The notes under the pieces: generated by a model
Databases searched by the model: none
The model's input: only the letters and a program-made list of their open reading frames with translations
Told to the model about the DNA's origin: nothing
Made by a program: the position numbers and the translations under genes
Part shown: in pieces, positions 1 to 10,676 of the stretch
How positions within the stretch are numbered: position 1 is the stretch's first letter
Layout: each line of letters begins with the position of its first letter
Assembly (NCBI GenBank): GCA_036874045.1
Contig: CM072340.1
Coordinates: 5,719,001-5,783,000, forward strand
Direction: 5' to 3'
Origin: Cymodocea nodosa
Taxonomy: Eukaryota > Streptophyta > Magnoliopsida > Alismatales > Cymodoceaceae
DNA length: 64,000 nucleotides

Positions 1-2
1 AT

Positions 3-155
3 TTTCTGAGAGATCATGTGGAAAAAGGGAACATCTCACTTAAGTTTGTGCCAACAGAAAATCAACTTACAGATATTTTCACCAAACCTTTAAATGAATC
101 AACTTTTAATCATATTAGAAAAAATCTAGGCATATGTTCTTTACAAGATCATTAA
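3..155 (+). pseudogene. C-terminal end of copia polyprotein (RNase H tail), partial at window edge
   Basis: An open frame of 50 codons runs in from the left edge and stops with TAA at 153-155. It holds the terminal block of Ty1/copia RNase H: FLRDHVEKG near the start, then DIFTKPLNE, then NLGICSL just before the stop. The same block ends the polyproteins at 17864 and 29670, so this is the 3' end of the pol gene of a plus-strand Sirevirus-like element whose body lies outside the window. No frame damage is visible in this short piece. The matching 3' internal region and 3' LTR follow directly. Confidence 0.9.
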
Positions 156-554
156 ATATTTTTATTCTTCATCAAGCTCACCATATGGGAGCTTGTTTTC
201 TGCTAACTTATACTCGTGTAGGATATATTCAATATCAGTTTTACAGTCCTCAACTTTTTATATAATGACAAAAAGGGGGAGAAGAATTTGGAAATTAGAG
301 AAGTATATGGTCACTTACAGTATTTCCAGCAAGAACAGAAAGAGAACTATTAAAAGGGGAAGAAAAACTCAACACACAGATAGGGGGAGAAGACAACACA
401 AAGTTAGGGGGAGGAATCTCACCACGTTAGTATATTCTTTTTAAATTCTTGTTTTATTTAGTTCTCTGTGTGACTAAATGTAGAGAAATACTCTAGGGAG
501 TGAAATACATGTAAATAAATGTAAAGGATTTTGTCATTATCAAAAGGGGGAGAT
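156..554 (+). other. 3' internal non-coding region of copia with repeated polypurine blocks
   Basis: This stretch lies between the pol stop and the LTR. It holds at least five G-rich purine blocks at about 270-286, 352-366, 382-393, 405-416 and 542-554. The last one (AAAAGGGGGAGATT) touches the LTR and is the expected polypurine tract for plus-strand priming. Repeated polypurine tracts upstream of the 3' LTR are a known trait of Sireviruses. An 83-codon frame inside it is low complexity and probably not a gene. Confidence 0.8.
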
Positions 555-2072
555 TGCTAGAACCCGAGTATTTTGATAATGCAAAACCTATGTGAGGAAA
601 CATATTGTATTTCACAGATAAGTTAGTGCAACATAAGAGCAGAAGGAAGATGGTGCAAATTCCAAGTAGACGAATAGAAGGAGAAAGTTCCAGAAGATAC
701 TGCTTTAGAGCTACAGGACTATCAGACAGTTAGAAGGATAACTATCCGAATTTACAAAGCCTTCGGAGAGTTAAATAATCGGATAGTAAAGTTGGTTGAA
801 TGATCGGAGAGTTAAGGAGTTAACTATCCGAAAGCAAAAGGAAAATCGAAAAGTTAGAAATGCTAACTATCTGAAACTTAAGTCATCTTATTACGCACGT
901 GCAGAATGGAGAAGCCAGCAGTTAAAAGCTTAAAAGGAAAATCGGAGAGTTAGATAACTATCTGAAATTTCAAGAGAGTTTCGGTGAATTACATTTTAAC
1001 TATCCGAAACTTAAGTCATTGAATTTCCCACGTGCAGAATTCCAAACAGAAGCTCAAATGGGTTTTTAGAGAGTTAGAAAGATAACTATCCGAAAAATGG
1101 GAAGTTTTAGTGAGTTACATTCTTAACTATCCGAAACTTAGGTTATTCTTTTATGCACGTGCAGAATTGAAGAGACAGTTGTCGGAGACTTAAAAGAAAT
1201 TTTGAAGAGTTACAGTAGTTAACTATCCGAAAGTCATGAGCTTTTTTTGGTAAGTTAATATACAAGTCTCCGAACACTTGACATTTCACATAAGCAACTT
1301 AAAATCCTCACGTGACATAGATAACAGGATATGAGTAAGGAATCGGTAAGTTATGGATGCATTTTGGCAAGTTATTTTTATACTCATCCGAAAGCCAGAG
1401 ATTATCGAAAGGTTACTTACTGAACATCAGACAGAACGGTAACTTACCATATTTAGGTTAGAATATTTAGCAAGTACAGCAGAATACATCTGTTGAAAAA
1501 AATATATGATCGTTATACCTTTGGTATAAATATGAGGAGTTTAAGAGAGGATAAAATAGAGACAATTTATATACAATATACAATGAGCTACACTCCAATT
1601 TCAATTACACTCAAGTCTGCAAATAGTCAAGCATACTCAAAAGATCTACTGTAGAAAAAGCTCTGTCTGCCAAAAACTCTGATTGAAAGATTCAAGTGTT
1701 GGTTTGTGGCTTCAACTTGAAAGCTACATTCAGTTGTTGGTTTGAGTTTCGACCTGAAAACTCAAGAGGTTAGTTTTCTGGAGTTTATACTTGAAAACTT
1801 CTATGTGGTTGGTTCTTGCTTCGACCTGAAAGCAAGTGTGTAAGTGTTGGTTGAAACACTCAGTGAAGCCCAAGTGAATCTTAGGGGTGAACTAGCCAAG
1901 CTGGTGAACCACCTAAAATTTGTTGTGTGTTACTTTTCTCTTCTGCTTTGCATTCTCTTAGATTCATCTCATTTCATATCTATTGAATCATTCGATTCAA
2001 CATCAAAAGATTTTAAAAAATTACACACATTCACCATTCACCCCCCCTCTAGTGAGCCTACCGATCCTAATA
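555..2072 (+). repeat. 3' LTR of the left-edge copia element (LTR type A)
   Basis: Starts TGCTAGAACCCGAG immediately after the polypurine tract and ends near GATCCTAATA, where the usual terminal CA seems to have become TA. It is about 1.5 kb. The 3' part carries the CACCCCCCCTCTAGTGAGCC block that precedes the end of most copia LTRs in this window. A TATA-like TATAAATA lies at 1525-1532. The 5' two thirds are packed with pairs of TCGGAGAGTTA and TAACTATCCGA arms and with CACGTG sites (896, 1029, 1156, 1309). GTCTT at 2073-2077 is the expected right-hand target duplication; the left one is outside the window. Confidence 0.85.
1525..1532 (+). promoter_or_regulatory. Putative TATA box of LTR type A
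   Basis: TATAAATA about 970 bp into the LTR, followed by a short stretch rich in GAG and AGA. Its place in the last third of the LTR suits a U3 promoter just before R. This is sequence inference only. Confidence 0.45.
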
Positions 2073-4449
2073 GTCTTAACATCCATTTGATATAATTTGA
2101 AATCCATATAACAAGCATATGCTAACAAAATTTGTATTGATTCTAGTCTAGCAATAGGAGCAAATGTTTCATCATAGTCAATTCTTTCCTCTTGCTTGTA
2201 ACCTTGAGCAACTAACCTAGCTTTATTTTAACTATATGTCCATCCTAATCTACTTTGTTTCTAAATACCCACCTTTCTCCTATTATGGATTGATTTTCAG
2301 GTGGTGGAACTAGATCCCATACCTCATTTCTTATAAATTGATTTAGCTCATCTTACATAGCTAAATACCAAAATTCATCTTCTAAGGCATCTTCAATTTT
2401 CTTAGGTTCTAGTAAAGAAACAAATGAGTAAGCACCACAAATGTTGACTACTGATGACCTAGTCCTAACTCCTTGATTAGGATCGCCTATTATTTTATCA
2501 ATAGGATGAGATGAAGCATAACACCAATTTCTATGTTGTTCTACATTTTCTATAAGTATGACATTATTTTCTTCTAAATCTTCATCATTTAAACTTATAT
2601 TTCTTATTCCATCAGATAATCTCTCAATTTCTCTATCAACTTCATTTTGTACCATTTCTGGGAGAATTTCTGAATCAAAGTTTTCAGCATGTCTAAAATC
2701 CAAATGAGAATTTTCATGAAATTTCACATGCAAAGTTTCCTCAATGGTTTTTATTGATTTGTTATATACTCTATATGCCTTACTTCTAATGGAATAACCA
2801 ACAAAAATACCCTTATCTGATTTGGCTCTAAATTTGTGTCTACATTCCTTAGTGTTTAAAATAAAACACTTGTAGCTAAAGGGTTTTAAATAACTTATTT
2901 TGGGAACCCTGTTATACCATATCTCATAAGGAGTTTTATCCAAAATTGGTCTTAGATGTACTCTATTTATAACATAACATGTTGTATGAACTGCTTCTAC
3001 CTAGAGAGATAAGGGTAACTTATTTTCATTTAACATGATTCTAGACATTTCCTGAAGTGATCTGTTTTTACGTTCTACTATCCCATTTTGTGAAGGAGCT
3101 CTTGGAAATGAGTACCTATGATCTATGCCTAATTCTTCACAAAAGGTGTCCATTTGATCATTATCAAATTTTATACCATGATCACTCCTAAGTTTTTGAA
3201 TTTTAACATTTTGCTCATTCTGAACTTTATTACAGAATATCTTAAATATTTCAAAAACTTCAATTTTATTAGCTAGAAAATAAACCCAAGTAAACCTAGA
3301 ATAGTCATCAACTAGTACAAAAGCATAATGTTTACCTCCTAGATTGGTTGTCCTAATAGGTCCAAATAAATCCATTTGCACTAGTTCTAATACTCTTTTG
3401 CTTGTTATTTCATTTAAACTTTTAAAAGATGTTTTATGTAATTTACCTAGTTGTCATGCATCACACATAAACTCTTTCGAATACTTAAAACTAGGTAAAC
3501 CTCTAACTAGATTCTATTTAGACAGCTTTTGTAATAATTTTAAGTTTGAGTGTCCTAACCTTCTATGCCATAAAATAACTTCATCCGATTTTGTAGTTAA
3601 GTTAGTATTGTCTTTTATAATATCAAAAGGCAAATTCAGAATACAAACGGATCCTTTCTTATATGCAGTGAATAAAATTTTATTTATAGACATGTCCATG
3701 ATTTTACAGGAATCTTTTTCAAAAATTACTCTATAAAACTTCATTAAAACAAGAACACTCAATAAATTAAAACCTAAGTTTTTCACTAATAAGACATCAT
3801 TTATAAAATATTTTTTTAGTTACCTGAACGTTGCCAGACCCAAGAATATTTGTTTTGCTTTTATTTCCAAAGGTAACTTATCCATTCTTTGTCTTTGTTA
3901 CTTCTGTAAGTAATCATATATCTCTAGTCATGTGGCTGGATGCTCCACTGTCCATTATCTATTTTGATTTGTGTACCTACAAAACAATTAAAAAGAGATT
4001 TTATCTCTTGGAACCCATTTCTAAGTGGGTCCAAGAATTTTAAAGAGAGTCATATCAAAATAATCAATATTTTTAAACTTCAACTTATCTATTTTCTGAT
4101 AATTATTCTTGCATTTATTTCTCTTAGGGTTATAATTATCAGAACATTTATCTCTATGTAAACCAGAGTTGAAATTTTCATTTCTAACATTATTTGATTG
4201 TTGATCCCAATATCTAATATTTTTTAAATATGAAGAAAACTGATCAAAAATATTAAAATTCTCAAATGACTTAGCTTGATTTTTCTGAAATTTTTTTTTG
4301 AAATTGTTGCATTGTGTGCTATTATTTATATGCTACATTTTATCAATTTGCACATATTTATCTCCCTTTTTAATCACACATAGAATAGTTTTTCTTTTAC
4401 TATTCTTAGTATTGGAAATAAGGACATTATTTTTAGCGGTACCATCATG
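2073..4449 (-). pseudogene. Minus-strand Sirevirus-like copia pol remnant (protease to start of RT)
   Basis: Read on the minus strand, this continues from gag. A decayed protease region is followed by the integrase zinc finger (LWHRRLGHSN near 3590), then the core with LVDDYSRFTW near 3310 and SDHGIKFDND near 3190. Next come VERKNRSLQE near 3050 and the integrase C-terminal domain with a YSIRSKAYRVYNKS block near 2770. The start of reverse transcriptase follows (ENQSIIGERW, then an out-of-frame block ending near [12 protein letters not shown]). It stops abruptly at 2073, where the plus-strand LTR joins. There are several in-frame stops (3001, 2353) and a frame change near 2210. RT active site and RNase H are absent, cut away by the LTR insertion. 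Confidence 0.85.
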
Positions 4450-5953
4450 CTATATATAATTTTTAGAAAATGCATCGTGTAAACCAATACCATGTTTTTC
4501 TACATTTGATATTTTACTACTAAGTTCATTTGTTATGGTTTGACTATTATTCCATTTACTTAATATAGCCTTTTGATCACAAACCTTAATCTTTAACATA
4601 TCAATTTCTGAATTTAAATCATTAATAGCTAGTTTTAGTTTTTCAATTTCACAGATCATTTTCTTTTTATCAGCAATTAAATTTTCACAATTAGCATGCA
4701 ATTTTCTTTCTATTACAGTAAACTTTAAAATTTCCTGTGCATGCTTTTGATTTTCTTCTTTAAATTTATTCAACGTAGAGTTTAGAAAATCAATCTTATT
4801 TTCAAATTCATCTAGCATTTTCCTAGTGTTCTTTCCTTTTATTTTTACTTTCTTATATTTTCTAGCTAGTCTATTGTATTCAACAAGTAATCCATCAAAA
4901 CTACCATTTTGATTAAAGGATACCTCACTGGATTTTGCCATGAAGCATACATTTGCCAAATTTTCTTCTAAATATGATGTTGATGAGGATTCATTGTCTG
5001 AAGTTGAATCATTTGCTTCTTCACTTTGTAAAGTTGAAGAGTCATCCCATGTCACTTTAAGTGCCCTTCTCTTTGTGAATTTTTTATTCCTGAAATTCTT
5101 CCTCGCATTCTTTTTATCTTTGTTGAAAGGACAATCAGTTTGAAAGTGACCCAGCCTATTGCACTTGTAGCATATGATTTTGTCTTTCATGAATGACTTC
5201 TTCTCCATTTCTCTAGATGTCTTTGCTGACCTGAAGTTCCTACGTTTCTTCAACAGATTTCTAAATTTTCTAGTCAACAATAGTAAATCATTATCAGATT
5301 CACTAGTGACTTCTGAGACTTTATCAGCCTCAAAAGCTAGATCCCTTCTAGGATTCTTCCCTTTTGGATCTAAATGTTGTACTTCATAGGCTATTAGATT
5401 GCCTATGAGATCATCGAGAGTATATGTATTTAAATCTTTGGACTCTTCAATGGATGTTGTCTTTTGAGCCCAAATTTTAGCTAAAGATCTAAGGATCTTT
5501 CTTACGAAGTCTTTTTCCTCAAATTTCTTACCGAAAGATTTTAATGAATTTACAATCTCAAGAAAATGAGAAAGCATATCAAAGATACATTCATTTTCGT
5601 GTATTTTAAAAAGCTCATATTTATATACTAACATATTAATCTTAGATTCTTTGACCTGGTTAGTACCTTCGTTGGCAACTTCTAATGCATGTCATATCTC
5701 ATATGCAGTTTGACATGTAGAAACTTTGTTAAATTGATCATGAGATAAAGCACAAAACAAGATGTTTAAACCTTTAGCATTCAATGTCATTCGCTTTGTT
5801 TCATCAAAAGTTCAAGTATCATATGGAGTCGTAACTAACACTATAGGATTGCTAATTATATGCCATAGTTTGAAATCAATTGACTAAAAGAATACTTTCA
5901 TCCTATATTTCCAGTAGCCATAATTGCTACCTTCGAACATAGGAGGACGATTA
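4450..5953 (-). pseudogene. Minus-strand Sirevirus-like copia gag remnant
   Basis: The gag frame begins close to 5953 (NRPPMFEGSNYGYWKYRMKV) and runs to a stop at 4450. A long open stretch of 394 codons starts at 5634. Features in order: the UBN2/gag-like domain (INMLVYKYELFKIHENE around 5640-5590), a CCHC zinc knuckle (CYKCNRLGHFQTDC) near 5170-5130, a Lys/Arg-rich tail, an acidic Ser-rich segment, and a long coiled-coil-like stretch rich in Lys, Glu, Asn and Leu. Stops interrupt the N-terminal third. The start of gag is interrupted at 5953 by a plus-strand LTR fragment, so the 5' LTR and primer site are missing. Confidence 0.85.
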
Positions 5954-6984
5954 TGTTAGAACCTAAGTATTTTGATAATGCAAAACCTATGTGAGGAAAC
6001 ATATTGTATTTCACAGTTAAGTCTGTACTGCATTAGATCAGAAGGCTGTTAGAACAATTTTCAAGCAGATGAACAGATCAAGAAGGTTCCAGATGAACAG
6101 ATCAAGAAGATATAGCAAAATCGAACAATTACAAGTCTAAGTATGCGAAGAGCAAGTTTAAAGCAGTAGCAATACTATTGGACAATTAGAAGAATAACTA
6201 TCCGATTTTACAAAGCCTTCGGAGAGTTATTTAATCAGATAATTAAGGGGATTGAATGATCGGATAGTTAAGGAGTTAACTATCCGGAAGCTTAAAGGAC
6301 TTTTCGGAGAGTTACAGGTATAACTATCCGAGAGTTAAGTCATTCAATAAATCACGTGCAGAAATACAGAACGGAAGCTTAAAGGACTTGTCGGAGAGTT
6401 AGATAACTATCCGAGTTTTCTTTTCGGAGAGTTAGATAACTATTCGAGTTTTTCGGTAAGTTACAGGCATAACTTTTTGGAACTTAAGTCATTTTATTAC
6501 GCACGTGCAAAATGGAGAAGCCGGTAGTTGAAAGCTTAAAAGGGAAAATCGGAGAGTTAGATAACTATTCGAAATTTCAAAGAGAGAGTTTCGGTAAGTT
6601 ACAGTTTAACTATCCGAAACTTAAGTTACTGAAATTGCCATGTGCAGAATTCTAGAAAGAAGATCATTTAAGTTTTCGGAGAGCTAGAAAGATAACTATC
6701 CAAAATTTCAAGAGAGTTTCGGTGAGTTACAGTTTAACCATCCGAAACTTAAGTTAGTGAATTTCCCACGTGCAGAAATCCAGACAGATGCTCAAATGGG
6801 ATTTTCGGAGAGTTAGAAAGATAACTATCTGAAATTTCAAAAGAGTTTTGGTGAGTTACAGTTTAACCATCCGAAACTTAAGTCATTGAATTTCCCATGT
6901 GTAGAATTCCAGAGAGTGGCTCAAATAGGTTTTTGGAGAGTTAGAAAAATAACTATCCGAAATCCTAAAGCATTTCGGTGAGTT
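5954..6984 (+). repeat. Partial LTR of type A, inserted in minus-strand gag
   Basis: Begins TGTTAGAACCTAAG and matches the start of the LTR at 555, including TTTGATAATGCAAAACC. It then runs through many copies of the TCGGAGAGTTA / TAACTATCCGA arms and of CACGTGCAGAA-like blocks. It has no 3' end: at 6985 a different LTR starts, so the last few hundred bases, including any promoter, are missing. GATTA at 5949-5953 would be the left target site. This differs from GTCTT beside the LTR at 555-2072, so the two LTRs come from separate insertions. Confidence 0.8.
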
Positions 6985-8514
6985 TGTTGAGTATTTTTGT
7001 TTTGATGATGCTGAATGAAAATAATCATATTTGCTAAATTACTATTGCTTGTGAAAAGAAATTAAAATCATCAATTAATACAGAAAAAGCTTACTGATAT
7101 AAATACTTGTCTGTATTGGATCTGAAGTTAATAACTAGTCGTTTCATTGCATTAATTTCTCATTTTGCTAAACGTTAAGTTAACGTGTGTTTTTATTTAA
7201 AAGCATGATATGTTTTAATGTTATATCTTCTGTATCATGAACAGTGCATGTTTAGACAACTCGTCAAGTTAGAGTTTTGTTTGTATAGAGGTCATGTGAG
7301 AACTCGTTAAGTTAGAGGCTTAAAGGTTAAAATAGGTCACATGATAACTCGTTAAGTTAGTGAGTAAAAGAAGAGACGAACTCGTTAAGTTAATGTTATA
7401 CACGTGGTGAAATTATAAGTTACGAATGTTGTATTGTATCACGTGAGGTGCAAATGTTTAACTCGTTAAGTTAACAAAACTAAACGCGTTGAGTTGCTAT
7501 ATTGAACACTAAGGCAACGTGTTAGGTTAGCATTATAAACTTAAGTTGTTATTTTTGCACGTGGTAAAATTCTTATTATAGAAACATTTGTTTATTACTG
7601 GTTCGTTGAGTTATCATAACACAACGGAGATTGTTCGTTGAGATAGCATAACACCACGGACTTAGTTCGTTGAGTTAGCTACAGTATTTGTCACGTGAAA
7701 TAGCACATGGTGAACTCGTTAAGTTAGAAACATTAAGTTATATATATACTTGTGTTACTCATTTAGTTAACATTAAAGTAACGACTTCTTATTACACTGA
7801 TGAAAAACTTTTGGACGAGAAAGTTTATTTTACAGGAAATTTTTCAGAGATCCAAGACTGATGATTAAAGAAAATTCGAAATATAAATGTGGGTTAGAAC
7901 GTGTGTGTTTCGATGAAGGAAAAAGAAAAAACGTGGAGAAGTGAAAAATTGGTAGTGGTTAAACGTGAAAGATATGTATGGAATGAAGATACAGTATAAA
8001 AGGCATAGAATTCTCGTTGATCAATTTATCCTTGCACACAAAACGAAAAATCTTTTCAAAGATCAAACCATCCCGACACACCAAAAGAAAAATCTTTTTC
8101 AGGGATCAAAAACACCTCTTCAGGAAAAATCTCTCAAGTGGAAGAAAGTTCAGTGAAGCATAAAAAGGTAAGATTTTCGTCATTGAAGATTTGAAGTATC
8201 AGAAGAAAGCAAATTCGATGAAGCATGAAAAGACAAGATATTCGTCACTGAAGAATTGCTGAATAAGAAAAAGAAGAAGAAGAAAGATCTCAAACAGGGA
8301 GAAAAGTTTTAAATTCTATAAATTAGTTTTCTCTATTTGTAGTTATGAAATTGTTTAGATGATACATGGTATCAAAATATAATTGCATCTACAATATCTG
8401 AGGAGAATTGAATTGTATATTGTAATTGAAACCTTGAATAAAAATGATTTTATGAAAACAATGTCTCGACTTGTTTTTGAGAATTAAAATTTCAATTATA
8501 TTTCATAAAATATT
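6985..8514 (+). repeat. LTR of type B, 3' end truncated
   Basis: Begins TGTTGAGTATTTTTG and is collinear with the LTRs of elements B and C: repeated AACTCGTTAAGTTAG and TTCGTTGAGTTA blocks, CACGTG sites, TATAAAAG at 7995-8002, a purine-rich AAGAAGAAGAAAG run, and the ACCTTGAATAAAAATG block near 8430. The final 50-60 bp with the CACCCCCCTCTTGTG block are missing; homology stops near 8514. GAGTT at 6980-6984 may be the left target site. No internal region is attached, so it is either a solo LTR or a truncated end. Confidence 0.8.
7995..8002 (+). promoter_or_regulatory. TATA box of LTR type B
   Basis: TATAAAAG, conserved in position and context (CAGTATAAAAGGCATAGA) in the other type B LTRs at 11731, 21641, 23608 and 48243. 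Conservation across five copies makes this the likely core promoter that starts the genomic RNA. Confidence 0.65.
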
Positions 8515-8955
8515 AAAATTAGTTTTGTTTCTAAAGATCCACTTTTTACCTATTATGGACTGATTTTCTAGTGGAGGGACTAATTCCCAAACATCATTTC
8601 TGATGAATTGATTTAGTTCTTCTTGCATTGCCACTATCCAATTTTCATCATATAATGCTTCTTGTATATTCCTTGGTTCCACCATAGAAACAAACGTACA
8701 CACACTATTTAAATTTATTGAAACTCTAGTTTTAACTCCCTCATTAATATTACCAATGACTTGAGTAATGGGATGTGATGAAGAATAACGCCAATTTCTC
8801 TTATTTTCCTTAATATTCTCATCAACAACTAAAGGTCCATCACTTTCATCATTAGTTTGATAATTTAAGTTCATATTTTTGATTTTCTCAGATAAATCTT
8901 CAATCTCTCTATTGATCTCTAACTCTTTTGGGAGATTGATCATATACTTATTTTT
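8515..8955 (-). pseudogene. Minus-strand copia pol fragment (integrase-RT linker)
   Basis: A minus-strand open stretch closely matches the linker between integrase and reverse transcriptase of elements B and C: LEINREIEDLSEKIKN, then NWRYSSSHPITQVIGN, then WIVAMQEELNQFIRN, ending WIFRNKTN. Homology stops on both sides (near 8955 and 8515), so it is an internal fragment of a Sirevirus-like element in inverted orientation. The fragment itself has no internal stop. Confidence 0.8.
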
Positions 8956-9142
8956 GACAAGTTTTTTCAAACAGTTTATTCTTATCTACGATAGTTATGC
9001 ATGTTTAAAAATGTCTTTTTGAACAATATATACTTAGCAAAGTTTTTCTTCCTTACATTTTATTTACTTTTTTATAATGCCAAAAAGGGGGAGAAAGATT
9101 ATTTGACTTATTAGGTTTTGACATCATCAAAAAGGAGGAGAT
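8956..9142 (+). other. 3' internal end of a copia element with two polypurine tracts
   Basis: AT-rich sequence like the 3' internal end of element C (compare 46800-46870). A first purine block AAAAAGGGGGAGAAAGA lies at 9082-9099 and a second, AAAAGGAGGAGATT, at 9129-9142 directly touches the LTR. Coding sequence of this element is gone; the left boundary is approximate. Confidence 0.7.
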
Positions 9143-10372
9143 TGTTAGGAATTTTGTTTTAAGGATAAATGCTTTATTAAAGTTTATAAAATAAGTCTAA
9201 ATAATATTTTCTAAGTAAAATAGTCACGTAATTAAATGTTAACAAGTTATCGGAAAGTTTCATTTTAATTTCGGATAGTTAACTTTTGGATAGTTATAGT
9301 TTTCGAATAGTTAAAATTTTCAAATAGTTAGAATTTCAGACAGTTAAACTTTCGAATAGTTAACATTTCGATTTAGTCGAAGAGTTATGTTAAAAACTCG
9401 TATTGTTAAGTTAACTACACGTGTGTTTTTAATGTTTTAAGTTGTCACGTGTTTTCCATGTGCGTTCAGTAATGAAAATCGAAGAGTTAGATAACTGTTC
9501 GAGTTTTTATATGCATGGATAGATAACTGTTCAAGTTTTATAAAATGACTAACGAATATATAAGTTTGCTATGTTCAGTCACGTGTTTTGTAGGTGCAAA
9601 AACTCGAAGAGTTACAAATAAGTGTTTGAGTTTTTACAGGACTAAAAGGATAAGTGTTCGACTAAAACGAAGACTTAGAAGATATTCCACAAAACTCTAG
9701 AAAGATAAAGTTTCAGTGAATCTACGAGTGGAGATCGTGGAAATTCAAAATGATAGTGGAGAAAGTGGAAATTCAAAAAGATAGTAATTTGAATTAAAGA
9801 AAAAATTAGTACGAGGATTATGGATTAAGTGGATAAAAATGCTGAACGTGAAGACAGAGTTCGACTACTAATAGAGAGTACGAGCTACATTACAATGAAG
9901 ATCTCAATCTCAAAAACCAAGTCTGAATATTTAATTCGGATCCCAAACTAAAAAGTCAAGTTTGAATATTCATATCTGGAATAATTCTCCAACATCAAAA
10001 GAAGTTCAAAATTCCAAGCAATTTCAGAAAAGGAGCTGCAAACGTAAGAAGTCTGGAAATTCGATAACTCGAGAAGAAGAGATACAGAAGCTAAGCAAAA
10101 AGAAGGAAATGAGCTACATGCATAAAGATCAGGTTTTATACAATTCGAAATTAGTTTTGAATAAGTACTTCATTTTCTATTTGAATTGTACATTACCGTA
10201 TCAAAACCGTCAAGAAGGGAATTAAGCTGAAAAGATATTGTAAATTCTGTCTTTAAAGTTTATAAAGAATAGAATTTTATTTACGAGTGTTTTGTGCTCT
10301 TGTTTTATCCACTAGTAATTTTAATTACTAAAGACACAATTCACCCCCCTCTTGTGATACAACGATCCTTCA
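9143..10372 (+). repeat. 3' LTR of a third copia family (LTR type C)
   Basis: Starts TGTTAGGAATTTTG after a polypurine tract and ends AACGATCCTTCA after a CACCCCCCTCTTGTGATAC block, about 1.23 kb. It differs from types A and B but has the same layout. Near its start, 9248-9372 is a run of about seven irregular copies of a TTTCG(n)ATAGTTA unit; CACGTG occurs at 9445 and 9573. The sequence to its right continues an ORF3-like frame of the older D layer, so this element inserted into D. CCATG (10373-10377) would be the right target duplication; the left copy is not present. Confidence 0.8.
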
Positions 10373-10676
10373 CCATGTGTTCTTTACCATTTAAATACTT
10401 CGTTTTGTTCAGTAATGACACACTAGGGTCAATGGCCAAACATTACTTGATTGCTTGTTCTGTCCACTCAATTGTAGTTGTATTTTCTAGGATTCAATTC
10501 CTTCATTTTTTAGTCTAAAAATTTTGTGGAGAAGTTCTGGTGTTATATGTACATCAGCTTGCTCCACATTAGAAATTAATCTTCTTTCTCCTTCTCTCAA
10601 ATTAGCATAAAAATAAGGCACTAGATTTTCATATACTACACACCTCTCTATTGAGAAATAAATGTTAGTAGACCGT
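10373..10676 (-). pseudogene. ORF3 fragment of older element layer D (piece 1)
   Basis: Minus-strand sequence collinear with 37273-37573 in the gypsy element and 63315-63602 at the right end. Translation shows ENLVPYFYANLREGERRLIS, then ADVHITPELLHKIFRLKNEG, matching FYANL and TPELLHNIFGLKNEG elsewhere. Frame and stops are decayed downstream of NEG. It is cut on the left by the LTR at 9143-10372 and on the right by copia B; the frame resumes at 22173. Confidence 0.75.

Noticed and set aside
193-444. 83-codon frame after the pol stop
   Set aside because: Lies in the purine-tract region before the LTR, is low complexity, and has no counterpart in elements B or C.
1844-2095. 83-codon frame at the end of the LTR
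   Set aside because: Crosses the LTR end into an unrelated inverted element; not a gene.
555-6984. LTRs at 555 and 5954 as the two ends of one element with an inverted interior
   Set aside because: Same orientation and family, but the flanking target bases differ (GTCTT and GATTA). The left LTR already has its own pol end and polypurine tract upstream.
7965-8156. 63-codon frame in LTR type B
   Set aside because: Lies over the TATA box and purine-rich leader of the LTR and is not kept in frame in the other copies.
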